From assembly GCA_031426455.1 (NCBI GenBank), contig JANPLI010000205.1, positions 29,717 through 93,716 of the forward strand: a DNA stretch of 64,000 bases, read 5' to 3'. The notes under the pieces were generated by a model. The model made no database searches, had not been told where the DNA came from, and saw nothing but the letters and a program-made list of their open reading frames with translations. The stretch's first letter is position 1. Each line of letters begins with the position of its first letter. This document shows positions 24,167-34,017 of the stretch, one piece after another. A program made the position numbers and the translations under genes. Source of the stretch: JANNMJ01 sp031426455. Its GTDB lineage: Bacteria; Bacteroidota; Bacteroidia; Cytophagales; Hymenobacteraceae.

Positions 24167-25456
24167 ATGAGCCGCCATACCGCCGCCTACAAGGAGCCTG
24201 CTCCGATCCACGACCGCGAGAACCCGTTTGCCTCGATGATGGCCCGCTTCGACAGCGCCGCCGACGTGCTGGGCCTCGACGATGAAACCTACAACGTCCT
24301 CAAATCGCCGGCCCGGCAGGTGCTAGTTTCCCTGCCCGTGACGATGGACGACGGCAAGGTCCGCGTCTTCGAAGGCTTCCGCGTGATTCACTCCACCATC
24401 CTCGGCCCGTCGAAGGGCGGCATCCGTTACGACAAAGGCGTTTTCCTGGACGAAGTGAAGGCCCTGGCCGCCTGGATGACCTGGAAATGCGCCGTCGTGG
24501 ATATTCCCTACGGCGGGGCCAAGGGCGGCATCATCTGCGACCCGACCACGATGTCGGACGGCGAGAAGGAGCGCCTGACCCGCGCTTACACCGCCTCGCT
24601 GGCCGATATTTTCGGTGAAGATCAGGATATCCCCGCGCCTGATATGGGCACCGGCCCGCGCGAAATGGCGTGGCTGATGGACGAATACTCCAAAATCCGG
24701 GGTAAGACCGTGAACGCCGTCGTGACGGGTAAGCCCCTCGTGCTGGGCGGCTCGCTGGGCCGCACGGAAGCCACCGGACGCGGCGTGATGGTCAGCACCT
24801 TAGCTGCACTCGCCAAGCTGGAAATGAAGCCGGAAGAAACCAGTTGCGTGGTGCAGGGCTTCGGCAATGTCGGTTCCTGGGCCGCCCGCCTGCTGGCCGA
24901 GCGCGGCGTGAAAGTGAAAGGCGTATCCGATATCAGCGGCGCCTACTGGAACGAGGACGGTATCGATATCGAAGCCGCCATCATCTTCAAAGATGCCAAC
25001 GCAGGCCGCCTGAACGGTTTCAAAGGTGCCACCCCAATGCCCGCCGACGATCTGCTGACTTCGGCCGTGGACGTGCTGGTACCCGCCGCCGTGGAAAACG
25101 TGATCACGGACCAGAACGCCGACCGCATTCAGGCGAAACTGATCGTGGAGGGCGCCAACGGCCCTACAGCCGCTTCCGCCGACGATATTCTGAAGGAGAA
25201 AGGCATTATGGTCGTGCCCGACATTCTGGCCAATGCCGGCGGCGTGACGGTAAGCTACTTCGAGTGGGTGCAGAACCGGATGGGCTTCAAGTGGGACCTC
25301 GAAACGGTGAACCAGCGCGCCGACCACATTATGTCCGAGGCCTTCAACAAGGTGTACGCCACGGCCCAGCGCCATAACGTTTCGCTGCGCATCGCGGCTT
25401 ATATCGTAGCCATCGATAAGGTAGCGACGACTTACCGCTTCCGGGGAGGTTTTTAA
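24167..25456 (+). CDS. gdhA: Glu/Leu/Phe/Val-type glutamate dehydrogenase
   Basis: Oxidative deamination of glutamate to 2-oxoglutarate and ammonia, or the reverse, in the cytoplasm. The ATG at 24167 (MSRHTAAYKEPAPIHDRENP) gives 429 residues, the length of small hexameric GDHs. Substrate-site motifs: GGIRYDKGVFLDEVKALAAW, KCAVVDIPYGGAKGGI with the catalytic lysine, and IPAPDMGTG. The Rossmann motif VQGFGNVGSWAA is near residue 230. The end ITDQNADRIQAKLIVEGANG and TTYRFRGGF fits the family. Cofactor (NAD or NADP) is not assigned. Monocistronic, ended by a strong hairpin. Confidence 0.94.
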   Translation: MSRHTAAYKEPAPIHDRENPFASMMARFDSAADVLGLDDETYNVLKSPARQVLVSLPVTMDDGKVRVFEGFRVIHSTILGPSKGGIRYDKGVFLDEVKALAAWMTWKCAVVDIPYGGAKGGIICDPTTMSDGEKERLTRAYTASLADIFGEDQDIPAPDMGTGPREMAWLMDEYSKIRGKTVNAVVTGKPLVLGGSLGRTEATGRGVMVSTLAALAKLEMKPEETSCVVQGFGNVGSWAARLLAERGVKVKGVSDISGAYWNEDGIDIEAAIIFKDANAGRLNGFKGATPMPADDLLTSAVDVLVPAAVENVITDQNADRIQAKLIVEGANGPTAASADDILKEKGIMVVPDILANAGGVTVSYFEWVQNRMGFKWDLETVNQRADHIMSEAFNKVYATAQRHNVSLRIAAYIVAIDKVATTYRFRGGF

Positions 25457-25460
25457 ATTA

Positions 25461-25493
25461 CTGAGCGACTGAGTGTGCTGAGTGACTGAGTGG
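25461..25493. repeat. Period-8 tandem repeat after gdhA
   Basis: Four units: CTGAGCGA, CTGAGTGTG, CTGAGTGA, CTGAGTGG, directly after the gdhA stop. Similar in style to the GAGTGATT repeat before yajC. Confidence 0.6.
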
Positions 25494-25578
25494 CTCTATT
25501 TGACTGGCTTCTTGTAGTAGCTGGTTTGGTCAGGAAAACCTGTTCGCTCTGACCATAGCACCGTTCGATTTGGAATTT

Positions 25579-25638
25579 AGAATGCCCGCTTTTGGCCCCG
25601 TTCCCCCTTTGAGGGACGGAGCCGAAAGCGGGCATTCT
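25579..25638 (+). terminator. Long hairpin between gdhA and psd
   Basis: Bases 25579-25596 pair with 25621-25638 (18 pairs, one of them G-U) around a 24-base loop. Probable gdhA terminator. Confidence 0.7.
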
Positions 25639-25684
25639 GGCTTGGCTGCCGTTTCTTTGTCGGCCTGACGCCTTTTACGCCTCA

Positions 25685-26347
25685 ATGAAAATCCACAAAG
25701 AAGGCCGCCGGATTCTGTTTTTTACGGCTTTGGGCCTACTGGTACTCAATGCCGCGCTGGGCTACTGGCTGACGAACCGCAACGTCGTCACGGTTTTCGT
25801 GGTGGTTTCGGTGCTGGTATTTCTGATTCTGCTCCAATTTTTCCGCTCGCCGTTGCGGCACCTGCTGCTGCACGACGACCTGCTGCTGGCCCCCGCCGAT
25901 GGCAAGGTGGTGGTGATCGAAGATGTCTTCGAGCCGGAGTACTTCAACGGAATGCGGAAGCAGATTTCGATTTTTATGTCGCCCATCAACGTCCACATCA
26001 CCCGCAACCCGGTGTCGGGGATGGTGAAATTCTTCCGGTATCACCCCGGCAAGTATCTGGTGGCGTGGCACCCGAAAAGCTCGACCAAGAACGAGCGCAC
26101 CACGGTGGTGGTAGAGTCGGCAGCTGGTCCGGAAGTGCTCTTCCGCCAGATTGCCGGCGCAATGGCCCGGCGGATCGTCTGGTACGTGGCCGTGGGCGAC
26201 GAAGTGACCCAGGGCGACGAGTTCGGCTTCATCAAGTTCGGCTCCCGGGTGGATATGTTCGTGCCCCTGGACACGGAAATCAATGTCCAGATCGGCGAAA
26301 AAACGACGGGCGGTGTGACCGTCATCGGCCGGCTGAAGGCGGTATAG
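25685..26347 (+). CDS. psd: Phosphatidylserine decarboxylase, short form
   Basis: Converts phosphatidylserine to phosphatidylethanolamine at the inner membrane. The 220-residue protein is of the short archaeal/Bacteroidota type. Two hydrophobic helices lie in residues 10-52. DLLLAPADGKVVVIEDV, ISIFMSPINVHITRNPVSG and the self-cleavage site KFGSRVDMFVP follow, where Ser187 after Gly186 should become the pyruvoyl group. The last strand GVTVIGRL is usual. It uses the lipid branch started by CdsA at 19.5 kb. Confidence 0.94.
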   Translation: MKIHKEGRRILFFTALGLLVLNAALGYWLTNRNVVTVFVVVSVLVFLILLQFFRSPLRHLLLHDDLLLAPADGKVVVIEDVFEPEYFNGMRKQISIFMSPINVHITRNPVSGMVKFFRYHPGKYLVAWHPKSSTKNERTTVVVESAAGPEVLFRQIAGAMARRIVWYVAVGDEVTQGDEFGFIKFGSRVDMFVPLDTEINVQIGEKTTGGVTVIGRLKAV

Positions 26348-26673
26348 GCCACTTCCAGGGGCGTGGCCGCGGCCAACTGCATCTCGTTCCTGCTGACAGC
26401 CCACTCCAGCAGGGACCGCCAGATTTAGGCTTTGGCTTCGTCCGGACCGAGACGGCAGACCAAGCAACACCTGCGCGCAAATGCGCCGGCGGCGGCACGA
26501 TGCGCGCGGTAGAGGGCGGGAAAGCGTAATCAGCCGGAAGGATTCGGCGAGTTTTCCAGTGCGTTCGCCGAGCCGGAAAATCGGTTGGCGGGAACCTCAC
26601 CCAATGATGTGGTTGGAAGGCTGAAAAGAGGCGGTAACATTGTCACGGGTTTCACTAGACGCCCTCATTTTCA
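26348..26673. other. Non-coding spacer psd - glycosidase
   Basis: About 325 GC-rich bases with no frame that resembles a gene and no recognisable RNA. It presumably contains the promoter of the glycosidase gene. I see nothing else in it. Confidence 0.4.
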
Positions 26674-29208
26674 ATGGCATCGCACTCACTTTTTCGTCTT
26701 GCGCTAGCCCTAAGTGGGCTGGCAATTATGGCCCCCGCTGCTGCCGGAGCCGCCCCCCTGATCGGCACCCCGGTGCCGGTAGCGACCTCGGTGGGCCGCT
26801 ACCAAAAATTCGAGGCAAGGGTGCCCGTCACGGGCACCGTTTACGCGAATCCCTACGAATTCGCGACGACGGCGGGTGGCGCCCTGCTACAGGCCACCTT
26901 CACGGCCCCGAGCGGCGCGCAAACCACCATCGACGGCTTCTGGGCCGATGGCTATACGATGACCAACCCCGCGACGGGCGCCGTGACCGCCCAGGCCGCC
27001 CAAAACGGCTGGCGGGTGCGGTTTACGCCCACCGAGGCGGGGACTTACCGCTATACGCTCCGTTTTCAGGACGGCGGGGGCACCGCACCGGCCGTCAGCG
27101 GCGCATTCACCGCGACGGCTTCCAGCGCCAACGGCTTCGTGCGCCGGCAGACGGGCAAAACATACCTGCGCTTTGATTCCGGCGCGCCCTATTTCCCGGT
27201 GGGCGAAAACCTGGCCTGGGGTGCCGGTCAGGGCATCGGGACGATGAAAACCTACCTCGACCCGCTAGTGGCGAACCGCGCCAACTGTATCCGGGTGTGG
27301 CTCTGCTACTGGGGCCTGGAACTGGAGTGGAAGGCCGGCACCGGCCCGGGACTGGCGGGCCTGAAGCGGTATTCGCAGCAAAATGCGTTTTCGCTCGACT
27401 GGCTCCTCGACTACTGCGCAGCCAATGGCCTCTACGTCGAGCTTTGTCTGGCTAACCACGGCCAGTTGCAGGGCGTGGGCGGCCCTAACTCGCAATGGGC
27501 CACCAACCCTTATAGTGCAGCCAACGGCGGGCCCTGCGCTACGCCGGTCAGCTATTTCAGCAACGCCACTGCCAAAGCCACTTACAAAAACAAGCTGCGC
27601 TACCTGAGCGCCCGCTACGCATTCAGCCCGAATCTGTTGGCCTGGGAGCTGTACAATGAACTGGATTTGGTGGACAATTACTCGTCGGCCAATACGGCGG
27701 CGTGGTGCGGCGAGATGGCCGCCTACCTCAAGAGCGTGGACCCAAACCGCCACCTCGTCAGCAACTCCTATGCGATGAGCAACGGCGACGCGGCGGTCTG
27801 GAACAATGCCAGCATTGATTTCACCCAAACCCACCTCTATCAGCGGCGCCCGGATCTGGAAACCTCGCTCGCCACCGCCGCCGATGCCCTGCGCGCGGCC
27901 CACAACAAGCCCTACCTGAGCGGCGAGTTTGGCCTGGAAACGGATAACGGCCTGACGGTCGGCACCGACCCTTCGGGTTCGTCGTTCCGCAACACGCTCT
28001 GGGCATCGGCTTTCAATGGGTCGATGGGCGCGGGCCTGACCTGGTGGTGGGACGAGTGGATTCATCCCCGCGCCACCACCACGTACCCGCTCATCAAGCA
28101 GTTGCGCAACTTTATGGATGCCAACGTGAACGTGGCCACCGGCAACTTTGCCCCCGTAAAGCCCGAACTGCGCACCCTGACTGGGGGCACCTGCACGATC
28201 ACGCCGGGTTATAGCGGCTTCCAGCCCCCCGCCTACGCGGCCACTAAAGCCCCATACAGCGCCTTAACCATTGCCGCTGATGGTACACTGGCCCCCGCCG
28301 TCCTTGGTCGGCACCTGTTCGGCTCCTGGAACCCCTTGCAGCGTAACCCGCCGACGTTCAGCTTCACGATGCCCACGGCCGGCCAGGCCAGCGTGAAGGT
28401 CGCCGCGATTGGGGTCGCCGCCACGCTCACCATTAAGGTCGATGGGGTGCTGGTGCTCTCGAAGGTGAATCCCGGCGCCAACACCACTTACAACGTGAAC
28501 CTGACGGCCGGTACCCACACCCTGACGCTGGACAATACCGGCACTGACTGGCTCGAAATCGGGGCGTTGGCACTGACGAATTTCCAGCCCCGCGTCACGG
28601 GCAGCGCCCTGCGCGACGGCAACCGGCTGGTAGGCTATGTCCGGCTGCGCGATTACCAGTTTCAGTACCTGGCGGCGAACAACCAGGTGGCCCCCCCGGC
28701 CGTCAGCGGGGCCACGCTTACGGTGCGCAGTCTGACGATGGGCACCTCGTACACCGCCAAGTTCACCAGCGTGCTGACTGGCGCCGTGCTGAGTTCCGCC
28801 ACGCTGGTAGCGCCCGCCACGGGGGTCGTCACGTTTCCGCTGCCCACGTTAGCTTGGGACGCCGCTTTTGTGGTGAAACCCACCGGCAGCGCCCGCCCGG
28901 CGCCAACGGTGGAAGAGCCGGCTACAGCCGCTATCCGCCCGGCAACGCTGCCCGAACTCAACCTCTATCCCAACCCCGCTTCAGCGGCTTCCGCAGTAGC
29001 CGTGGAGTTGGTCGAGCCACTGGCAGGGCCGGTGCAATACACCTTATTCGACCTGACAGGTCGCCGCTGCTGGACCACGACCGACCCGGAGACGGCCGCC
29101 ACCGTCCGGCGCCAGGCCATTCCCCTGGCCGGGCTGCCTGCCGGCGCCTACGTGCTGCACGTGCATACACCCGCCGGACAGCGCAGCGCGCGGCTGGTGT
29201 TGGAATAG
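26674..29208 (+). CDS. Secreted GH5-like glycoside hydrolase with T9SS sorting domain
   Basis: Extracellular polysaccharide hydrolase exported by the type IX system. The 844-residue product begins with a signal peptide (cut near AGAA). Residues about 30-150 form a DUF5060-like beta domain (KFEARVPVTGTVYANPYEF, RYTLRFQDGGG). The TIM barrel (about 155-490) carries RVWLCYWGLELEW, the acid/base Glu329 in WELYNELD and the nucleophile Glu418 in LSGEFGLE, then WWWDEWI. A carbohydrate-binding-like domain follows (about 560-640). The last 80 residues are a type A sorting domain (LNLYPNPASAAS, FDLTGRRCW, LPAGAYVLHVHT). The exact substrate cannot be read. It is one of three T9SS cargo genes seen in the window. 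Confidence 0.88.
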   Translation: MASHSLFRLALALSGLAIMAPAAAGAAPLIGTPVPVATSVGRYQKFEARVPVTGTVYANPYEFATTAGGALLQATFTAPSGAQTTIDGFWADGYTMTNPATGAVTAQAAQNGWRVRFTPTEAGTYRYTLRFQDGGGTAPAVSGAFTATASSANGFVRRQTGKTYLRFDSGAPYFPVGENLAWGAGQGIGTMKTYLDPLVANRANCIRVWLCYWGLELEWKAGTGPGLAGLKRYSQQNAFSLDWLLDYCAANGLYVELCLANHGQLQGVGGPNSQWATNPYSAANGGPCATPVSYFSNATAKATYKNKLRYLSARYAFSPNLLAWELYNELDLVDNYSSANTAAWCGEMAAYLKSVDPNRHLVSNSYAMSNGDAAVWNNASIDFTQTHLYQRRPDLETSLATAADALRAAHNKPYLSGEFGLETDNGLTVGTDPSGSSFRNTLWASAFNGSMGAGLTWWWDEWIHPRATTTYPLIKQLRNFMDANVNVATGNFAPVKPELRTLTGGTCTITPGYSGFQPPAYAATKAPYSALTIAADGTLAPAVLGRHLFGSWNPLQRNPPTFSFTMPTAGQASVKVAAIGVAATLTIKVDGVLVLSKVNPGANTTYNVNLTAGTHTLTLDNTGTDWLEIGALALTNFQPRVTGSALRDGNRLVGYVRLRDYQFQYLAANNQVAPPAVSGATLTVRSLTMGTSYTAKFTSVLTGAVLSSATLVAPATGVVTFPLPTLAWDAAFVVKPTGSARPAPTVEEPATAAIRPATLPELNLYPNPASAASAVAVELVEPLAGPVQYTLFDLTGRRCWTTTDPETAATVRRQAIPLAGLPAGAYVLHVHTPAGQRSARLVLE

Positions 29209-29217
29209 CCGCCCAGT

Positions 29218-29310
29218 TCCAAGTATTCGGGGTTAGGTTTTGGGCGTTCGGTTTTAGGTTTTGGGTCTGACACCCGACGGCGAACGCCCAGAGCCAAAAC
29301 ATAATCGTTC
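29218..29310. repeat. Patterned repeat/hairpin after the glycosidase
   Basis: Word-like repeats GGTTTTGGG, GGTTTTAGG, GGTTTTGGG, with GGGCGTTCG pairing to CGAACGCCC downstream. Another member of the intergenic patterned-repeat set. Confidence 0.5.
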
Positions 29311-29419
29311 TGGGCGGCAGCGGCCCCCACGCGGCACGAGACCATAGTCCCACGGTCCGTGGGAAGCAGTCTCACAGATTGGGGGCGCTATGCTTATGGT
29401 CAAAGCATCCCGGCAAGCG

Positions 29420-29451
29420 CCACGTCACGTTGGGGCGTTTGCCTGACGTGG
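29420..29451 (-). terminator. Terminator after aminotransferase
   Basis: CCACGTCA (29420-29427) pairs with TGACGTGG (29444-29451), just beyond the minus-strand stop. A second hairpin (TCCCACGG/CCGTGGGA) is at 29348-29364. Confidence 0.45.
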
Positions 29452-29463
29452 GGTTTGCGGGGC

Positions 29464-30717
29464 TCAAAATCGCATCACGGCCGTCGCGACGCGATCCAGC
29501 TCCGGCTCTTTCATTGCCGAGCCGGACGGCAGGCAGAGGCCGCGGGCGAACAGACCATCGGCCGTGCCGCCGTGGTCGTAGTAAAGGGCGTCTTTGAACA
29601 CGGGCTGACGGTGCAGCGGCTTCCAAAGCGGCCGGGCTTCGATATTGAAACGCTCCAGATGCTGGCGCAGGTGTTCCGGCGAATGGTCGGGCGCCACGGC
29701 GGGGTCGAGCAGAATCGTGGTCAGCCAGCGGTTCGAGCAAAAGCCGGACGGCTCGTCGGGGCCAAACTCCAGAAAATCCAGAAACCGTAGCTTTTCGCGG
29801 TACTGCCGATGAATCCAGCGGCGGGCTTTCACACGGTCGGGTAATACTTCTAACTGAGCGCGCCCCACGCCGGCCAACAGGTTCGAGAGGCGGTAGTTGT
29901 AGCCGATTTCTACGTGTTCGTAGTGCGCAGCCGCTTCTTTGGCCTGCGTGGCCAAATGCAAGGCGCGGGCCGCCAGTGCCGGGTCGGCCGTCACCAACGC
30001 GCCGCCGCCGGAAGTGGTGATGATCTTATTACCGTTGAAGGAAAAGATGCTCATGGCAGCACGGGTGCCCAGCGGCCGGCCGTGCAGCGTCGAACCAAGG
30101 GCTTCGGCCGCATCCTCGATCACGGGCACGTCGAACTCCGCGGCGATGGCCAACAGCGCGTCCAGGTCGGCGGGCATTCCGTAGAGATCCACCACGATCA
30201 CGGCTTTCACGCGCTTGCCCAGCCGGCGGCGGGCGGCCAGGCATTCGCGCAGCGCGGCGGGCGCCATATTCCAGGTCTGAGCTTCGGAATCCACGAAAAC
30301 CGGCGTCGCGCCCAGGTACAGAATCGGTCCGGCCGAGGCAGCAAACGTGAACGAAGCGCACACCACTTCGTCGCCCGGCCCCACGTCCAGCAGCCGCAGC
30401 GCCACGTGCAGCGCGGCCGTGCCGGAGCTCAGCGCTATGGCGTGCAGCGGCCGACCGGCCTCGTCGGTTCCGCCTAACTCAGCCACCAGTTCGGCTTCAA
30501 ACGCGGGCAGGTGCGGCCCGGCGGGCGCAATCCAGCCATCGGCCAGGGCTTTGCTGAGATAATTCAATTCGTGCCCGCCCAGATGCGGCGGAGACAGGTA
30601 GAGACGGGGAGCGGCCAAGTCAGAACAGAAAGAAGGGGAGGGGCAAAGGTCGGACTCCGTAAAGGCACAACCGGGACGACGCCATCCATCATCCGGTTGG
30701 CGTTTAGGTGGCAACAT
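29464..30717 (-). CDS. DegT/DnrJ/EryC1/StrS-type sugar aminotransferase
   Basis: PLP-dependent aminotransferase acting on a nucleotide-linked 4-keto or 3-keto sugar for surface glycans. The core begins RLYLSPPHLGGHELNYLSKA and resembles the EpsN/PglE/WbpE branch. Other marks are SSGTAALHVALRLL, the VVDLYGMPADLDALLAIA segment, IEDAAEALGS, and FSFNGNKIITTSGGGAL with the PLP lysine. From ATG 30717 it has 417 residues with an atypical 34-residue leader; a TTG at 30618 would start it just before the conserved core and may be the true start. It stands alone, with no other sugar-nucleotide genes adjacent. Confidence 0.88.
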   Translation of the reverse strand: MLPPKRQPDDGWRRPGCAFTESDLCPSPSFCSDLAAPRLYLSPPHLGGHELNYLSKALADGWIAPAGPHLPAFEAELVAELGGTDEAGRPLHAIALSSGTAALHVALRLLDVGPGDEVVCASFTFAASAGPILYLGATPVFVDSEAQTWNMAPAALRECLAARRRLGKRVKAVIVVDLYGMPADLDALLAIAAEFDVPVIEDAAEALGSTLHGRPLGTRAAMSIFSFNGNKIITTSGGGALVTADPALAARALHLATQAKEAAAHYEHVEIGYNYRLSNLLAGVGRAQLEVLPDRVKARRWIHRQYREKLRFLDFLEFGPDEPSGFCSNRWLTTILLDPAVAPDHSPEHLRQHLERFNIEARPLWKPLHRQPVFKDALYYDHGGTADGLFARGLCLPSGSAMKEPELDRVATAVMRF

Positions 30718-30768
30718 ACTTAAATGCGCCAGTTACGGGCTGGCGTTACGGCACTCCCCGTTCCGCGG

Positions 30769-33700
30769 TTACTTCCCGAATAGCCCTTTCAGCTTGCCGC
30801 CAGCGGCATTTTTCAGCGCATCGGCGGCTTTACGGGCCGTCGAATCTTTCGCCAGGCGGTCCTTCACTTCGTTCGAGACGCGGGTTTTGGCTTCGGCTTC
30901 CGCCTTGGCTCTCAGGGCCTCGGCCTGACGGGTAGCTTCCCGGCGCACCGAATCCTGCGCCTTCTGCTTCAGGTCTTCGAGCTTGGCTTTGCCTTCGTTC
31001 ACCTTCGCGTCCACGAGAGACTTGGCCAGATCTTTCGCCGCGCCCTTCACCGAGCCACCGCTCAAACTCACTTTGGGGTTGGTCACGGTGCCGCCAATTT
31101 TCACGTTGATGGTCACGCGCTCGGCGGCTTTTAGGTTCGAGACGCCCGAAAGCGAGGCCAGCTTGCCCGAAAGCTGCTGCCCAACCTTACCAGTCGGCAC
31201 GTCGAGGGCACTCACGAAGTCCATCTCACCGGCCAGCGACGATAGGCCGCCGATCTGCATCTTGATATCGTCGCCGGGCAGCTTCACCTCAAACGGCTTC
31301 ACCACCACGTTGCCGTTGCTCACGTCGAGGGCGATTTTTTGGTCTTTCAGCACCATTTCTTTCAGGCTCGGCAGGTTCGTCAGGCTCGCTATCTTTTGCA
31401 AGGCGGGCAATTGCGAAACCGTGGCTTTCGCTACCGCCACCAGCGCATTGCCTTTCAGCGAACTCAGTAACGGCATCATATCCTGGCCCAGACCGCCAGC
31501 CAGCTTCATCGTCGTGCTGAAGTTGCCGTTCAGGTACTGCGCCGCCGGGGCGAGCTTCTGAATGGTGTTGAAGGCCGTGAACGCCTGCTGAAAGCTCAGG
31601 TCGCGGATGCCAAGCGCCATATCGAAGCCGGGGTGGGCGAGGTCGTGCGCGTCGTAGGTGCCGTCAGCGGTGAAGCCGCCGCCCAGCGTGTTGAAATCCA
31701 TTCCGTTGAGCTTCACCTTTTTGTCGCGGACCACTACCTGGCCTTTGGCCTGGCGCAGGTCGAGGTTATCGTACAGCACCTGCGCGGCGCTGACGTTCAG
31801 CGTGAGGTCCACGTTGCCGGGCACTTCTACTACGCCCACGGCTTCCTGCTGCTTGGCGGCTTGCGGCGCGGTAGAGGTTCCGGAGGCCGGATCGACCATA
31901 AACTCGTTCACATCGAAGCGGTTAGACGCCACCGTCAGGTTCGCCACCAGCGGCTGCTTGTTCACGCCGAGCGCGTAGCCCATATAGTTGTTGATGGTGC
32001 CGTCGGCCCGGAAATCGGAGCGCCCCACGGTGCCGGCCATTCCTTTGACGCCGATTTGGGTGTTGTTGAAGGTGCCGTTGGCCGTTTTGATGGTCATTCC
32101 CTGCGGAAAGTCCTTCGATTGGTAGGTCAGATTCTGCACCGTCACGGCGCCGCTGCTGGTCACTTTCTGATACTGTTTGGCTTCGATATCGGCCATCCGG
32201 CCCTTCGTCTGCAGATTGCCCTGTAGGCGGCCCGCCAGCGTGGTACCCGCGATGGGGAAGATTTTGGTCATCTTCGTCAGGTCCACGGTGCCGTGTACGT
32301 CGGCGTCGAACACCGGCTTGGCAATGCCCTGCACGTACACGCGCCCGCCGAACGGCTCGCCGTCGAGGCTCATCTTGAAATTTTCGATCCGGATATCGGT
32401 GTCGTCGGTCTTGCCGGTGGCGTTGGTGACTTTACTGACCACTTCCAGGCCCTCGATCGGCGCCGGGAAGTCCTTCGATTTCACGTAGCCGTTCGTCAGG
32501 TTCAGCTTGGCCTGCACCACGGGCATTTGCGTTTTGGAATAGGTGCCTTTCGCCGTGGCATCCACGTCGAGCAGGCCGCGCAGTACGAGGCCAGCCACCG
32601 GATAGACCTGCATCATCTCGGCCAGGTTCACCTTCGCCTTCACGTTGCCGTCCACCAGCATCGGGTTCAGGCCGTCGATTTTGGCCACGGCATCCACCGG
32701 GTCGTTGCCGAGGTCGAGGTGGAGCTTGCGCAGGTCCACTTTCGTGTGGTCAGTGATGCCGTCGGCATCGTCCACGGTCACGTCCACATTGATGTTTTTG
32801 ACCGCGCGCGGCAGTTTCGGATACTGGAACGTGGCGTCGGCCACTTTCAGGTTCACGCCAAAGCCCGGCGCCTGCACCGAGTCCATCCGGCCCTTATAAT
32901 AGCCGTCGAAGACCATTTTGCCGGTGGTTTTGATGTCCTTGAAGTCCGCCGAATACATTCCGGGCATCAGCGAGAGCAGATTTTTGAAGTCGGTTTCGGG
33001 CGCGTTGAACTTGATGTCGAAGTCCATCGGCGCGCCGGGCATCTTGATCGTGCCGTCGAAATGCGTGACGAATTCGTTGAGCCGGACGGTATTTTCCTTG
33101 AAGGCGAAGGCCATATTTTTCAGGTCCATCGCCATCGTCACGTCGGCCGTGAGCTTCTTGTCGGTCAGGTATTCGGCGCCGCCGTAAGCCACCGAGAAGC
33201 GCTCGGCGGTGGTGTTGGAGGTCATATCGAAGACTTCTTTGGCGAAGTCGCCGGAGCCGGTGTGGTTCAGGCCCGCCAGCGTGGTTTTGAAGGGCAGCGA
33301 GCGGTCGTCGTAGCGCAACCAGCCGTTTTCCACTTTCCACTGCTTGATGCCGATGGCGAAGTTGGACGCCGTATCGGCGGGGACCTTCACGGCCGTGTCG
33401 GGCTTGGCGATATCGTAGTTCGCGAGGCCCGACTTCAGCACCACCACGCTGATGCGCGGGCGTTCCAGCACTACTTCGTTGATCTGCATTTTGGCGCCCT
33501 GAATCACGCTCATCAGGTCCAGCCCCACCCGCAGCTTCGGAATGTAGGCCAGCGTATCGCGCGAAAACGAGTCGATCCCGATCACCCGCAACTCGCCCAG
33601 GGTCACGCCCAGATCCGGAAAAGTAGAGATCAGCGTCACGCCGATCTGGTCGGCGTCGTACTGCACTTTGGCGTTGAGGCTATTGGCAATCTGCTCGTCC

Positions 33701-33801
33701 ACCTTCGCCTTGATCTTGTCCTTGAACAGAAACGGCACCGCCACGGCCAGCAGCACGAGCAGTAACAGAAAGGCGCCCAGGCCCAGCAATATCTTTTTCA
33801 T
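30769..33801 (-). CDS. AsmA-like family protein
   Basis: Large envelope protein (1010 residues) of the AsmA/TamB-related superfamily, thought to form long beta-groove bridges for lipid transport between membranes (family knowledge). The N-terminal membrane helix (MKKILLGLGAFLLLLVLLAV) is followed by the AsmA start pattern with DQIGVTLISTFPDLGVTLGE. The body consists of repeated beta-strand segments rich in VDG/KMDG-type turns. Residues about 930-1000 are a helical, charged, alanine/lysine-rich tail (KLEDLKQKAQDSVRREATRQ). Monocistronic between two divergent neighbours. Confidence 0.9.
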   Translation of the reverse strand: MKKILLGLGAFLLLLVLLAVAVPFLFKDKIKAKVDEQIANSLNAKVQYDADQIGVTLISTFPDLGVTLGELRVIGIDSFSRDTLAYIPKLRVGLDLMSVIQGAKMQINEVVLERPRISVVVLKSGLANYDIAKPDTAVKVPADTASNFAIGIKQWKVENGWLRYDDRSLPFKTTLAGLNHTGSGDFAKEVFDMTSNTTAERFSVAYGGAEYLTDKKLTADVTMAMDLKNMAFAFKENTVRLNEFVTHFDGTIKMPGAPMDFDIKFNAPETDFKNLLSLMPGMYSADFKDIKTTGKMVFDGYYKGRMDSVQAPGFGVNLKVADATFQYPKLPRAVKNINVDVTVDDADGITDHTKVDLRKLHLDLGNDPVDAVAKIDGLNPMLVDGNVKAKVNLAEMMQVYPVAGLVLRGLLDVDATAKGTYSKTQMPVVQAKLNLTNGYVKSKDFPAPIEGLEVVSKVTNATGKTDDTDIRIENFKMSLDGEPFGGRVYVQGIAKPVFDADVHGTVDLTKMTKIFPIAGTTLAGRLQGNLQTKGRMADIEAKQYQKVTSSGAVTVQNLTYQSKDFPQGMTIKTANGTFNNTQIGVKGMAGTVGRSDFRADGTINNYMGYALGVNKQPLVANLTVASNRFDVNEFMVDPASGTSTAPQAAKQQEAVGVVEVPGNVDLTLNVSAAQVLYDNLDLRQAKGQVVVRDKKVKLNGMDFNTLGGGFTADGTYDAHDLAHPGFDMALGIRDLSFQQAFTAFNTIQKLAPAAQYLNGNFSTTMKLAGGLGQDMMPLLSSLKGNALVAVAKATVSQLPALQKIASLTNLPSLKEMVLKDQKIALDVSNGNVVVKPFEVKLPGDDIKMQIGGLSSLAGEMDFVSALDVPTGKVGQQLSGKLASLSGVSNLKAAERVTINVKIGGTVTNPKVSLSGGSVKGAAKDLAKSLVDAKVNEGKAKLEDLKQKAQDSVRREATRQAEALRAKAEAEAKTRVSNEVKDRLAKDSTARKAADALKNAAGGKLKGLFGK

Positions 33802-34017
33802 TCAAGTGTAAAATCAGCCCGCCGGCAGCGGGCGCTGAGTAAAAAGCGGTCGGTCGTCAAAGAAAAGCCGTCGGATGGAAGGTTCCGGTCGTCGTCGATC
33901 ACCGCCACGCGAACGGACAAGCCCCGATTTCCGCCGAAAGGCCGTTAGTTTGTTTCCGGTTAGGCACGCGTGGTGCTTGACCGGCTAATCAGCAAAAGTA
34001 GCGGCCCTTCCCGCAGC

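Noticed and set aside
32293..33765. 490-codon open frame antisense to the AsmA-like gene
   Set aside because: Histidine- and valine-rich nonsense composition, antisense to a clear AsmA-like protein.
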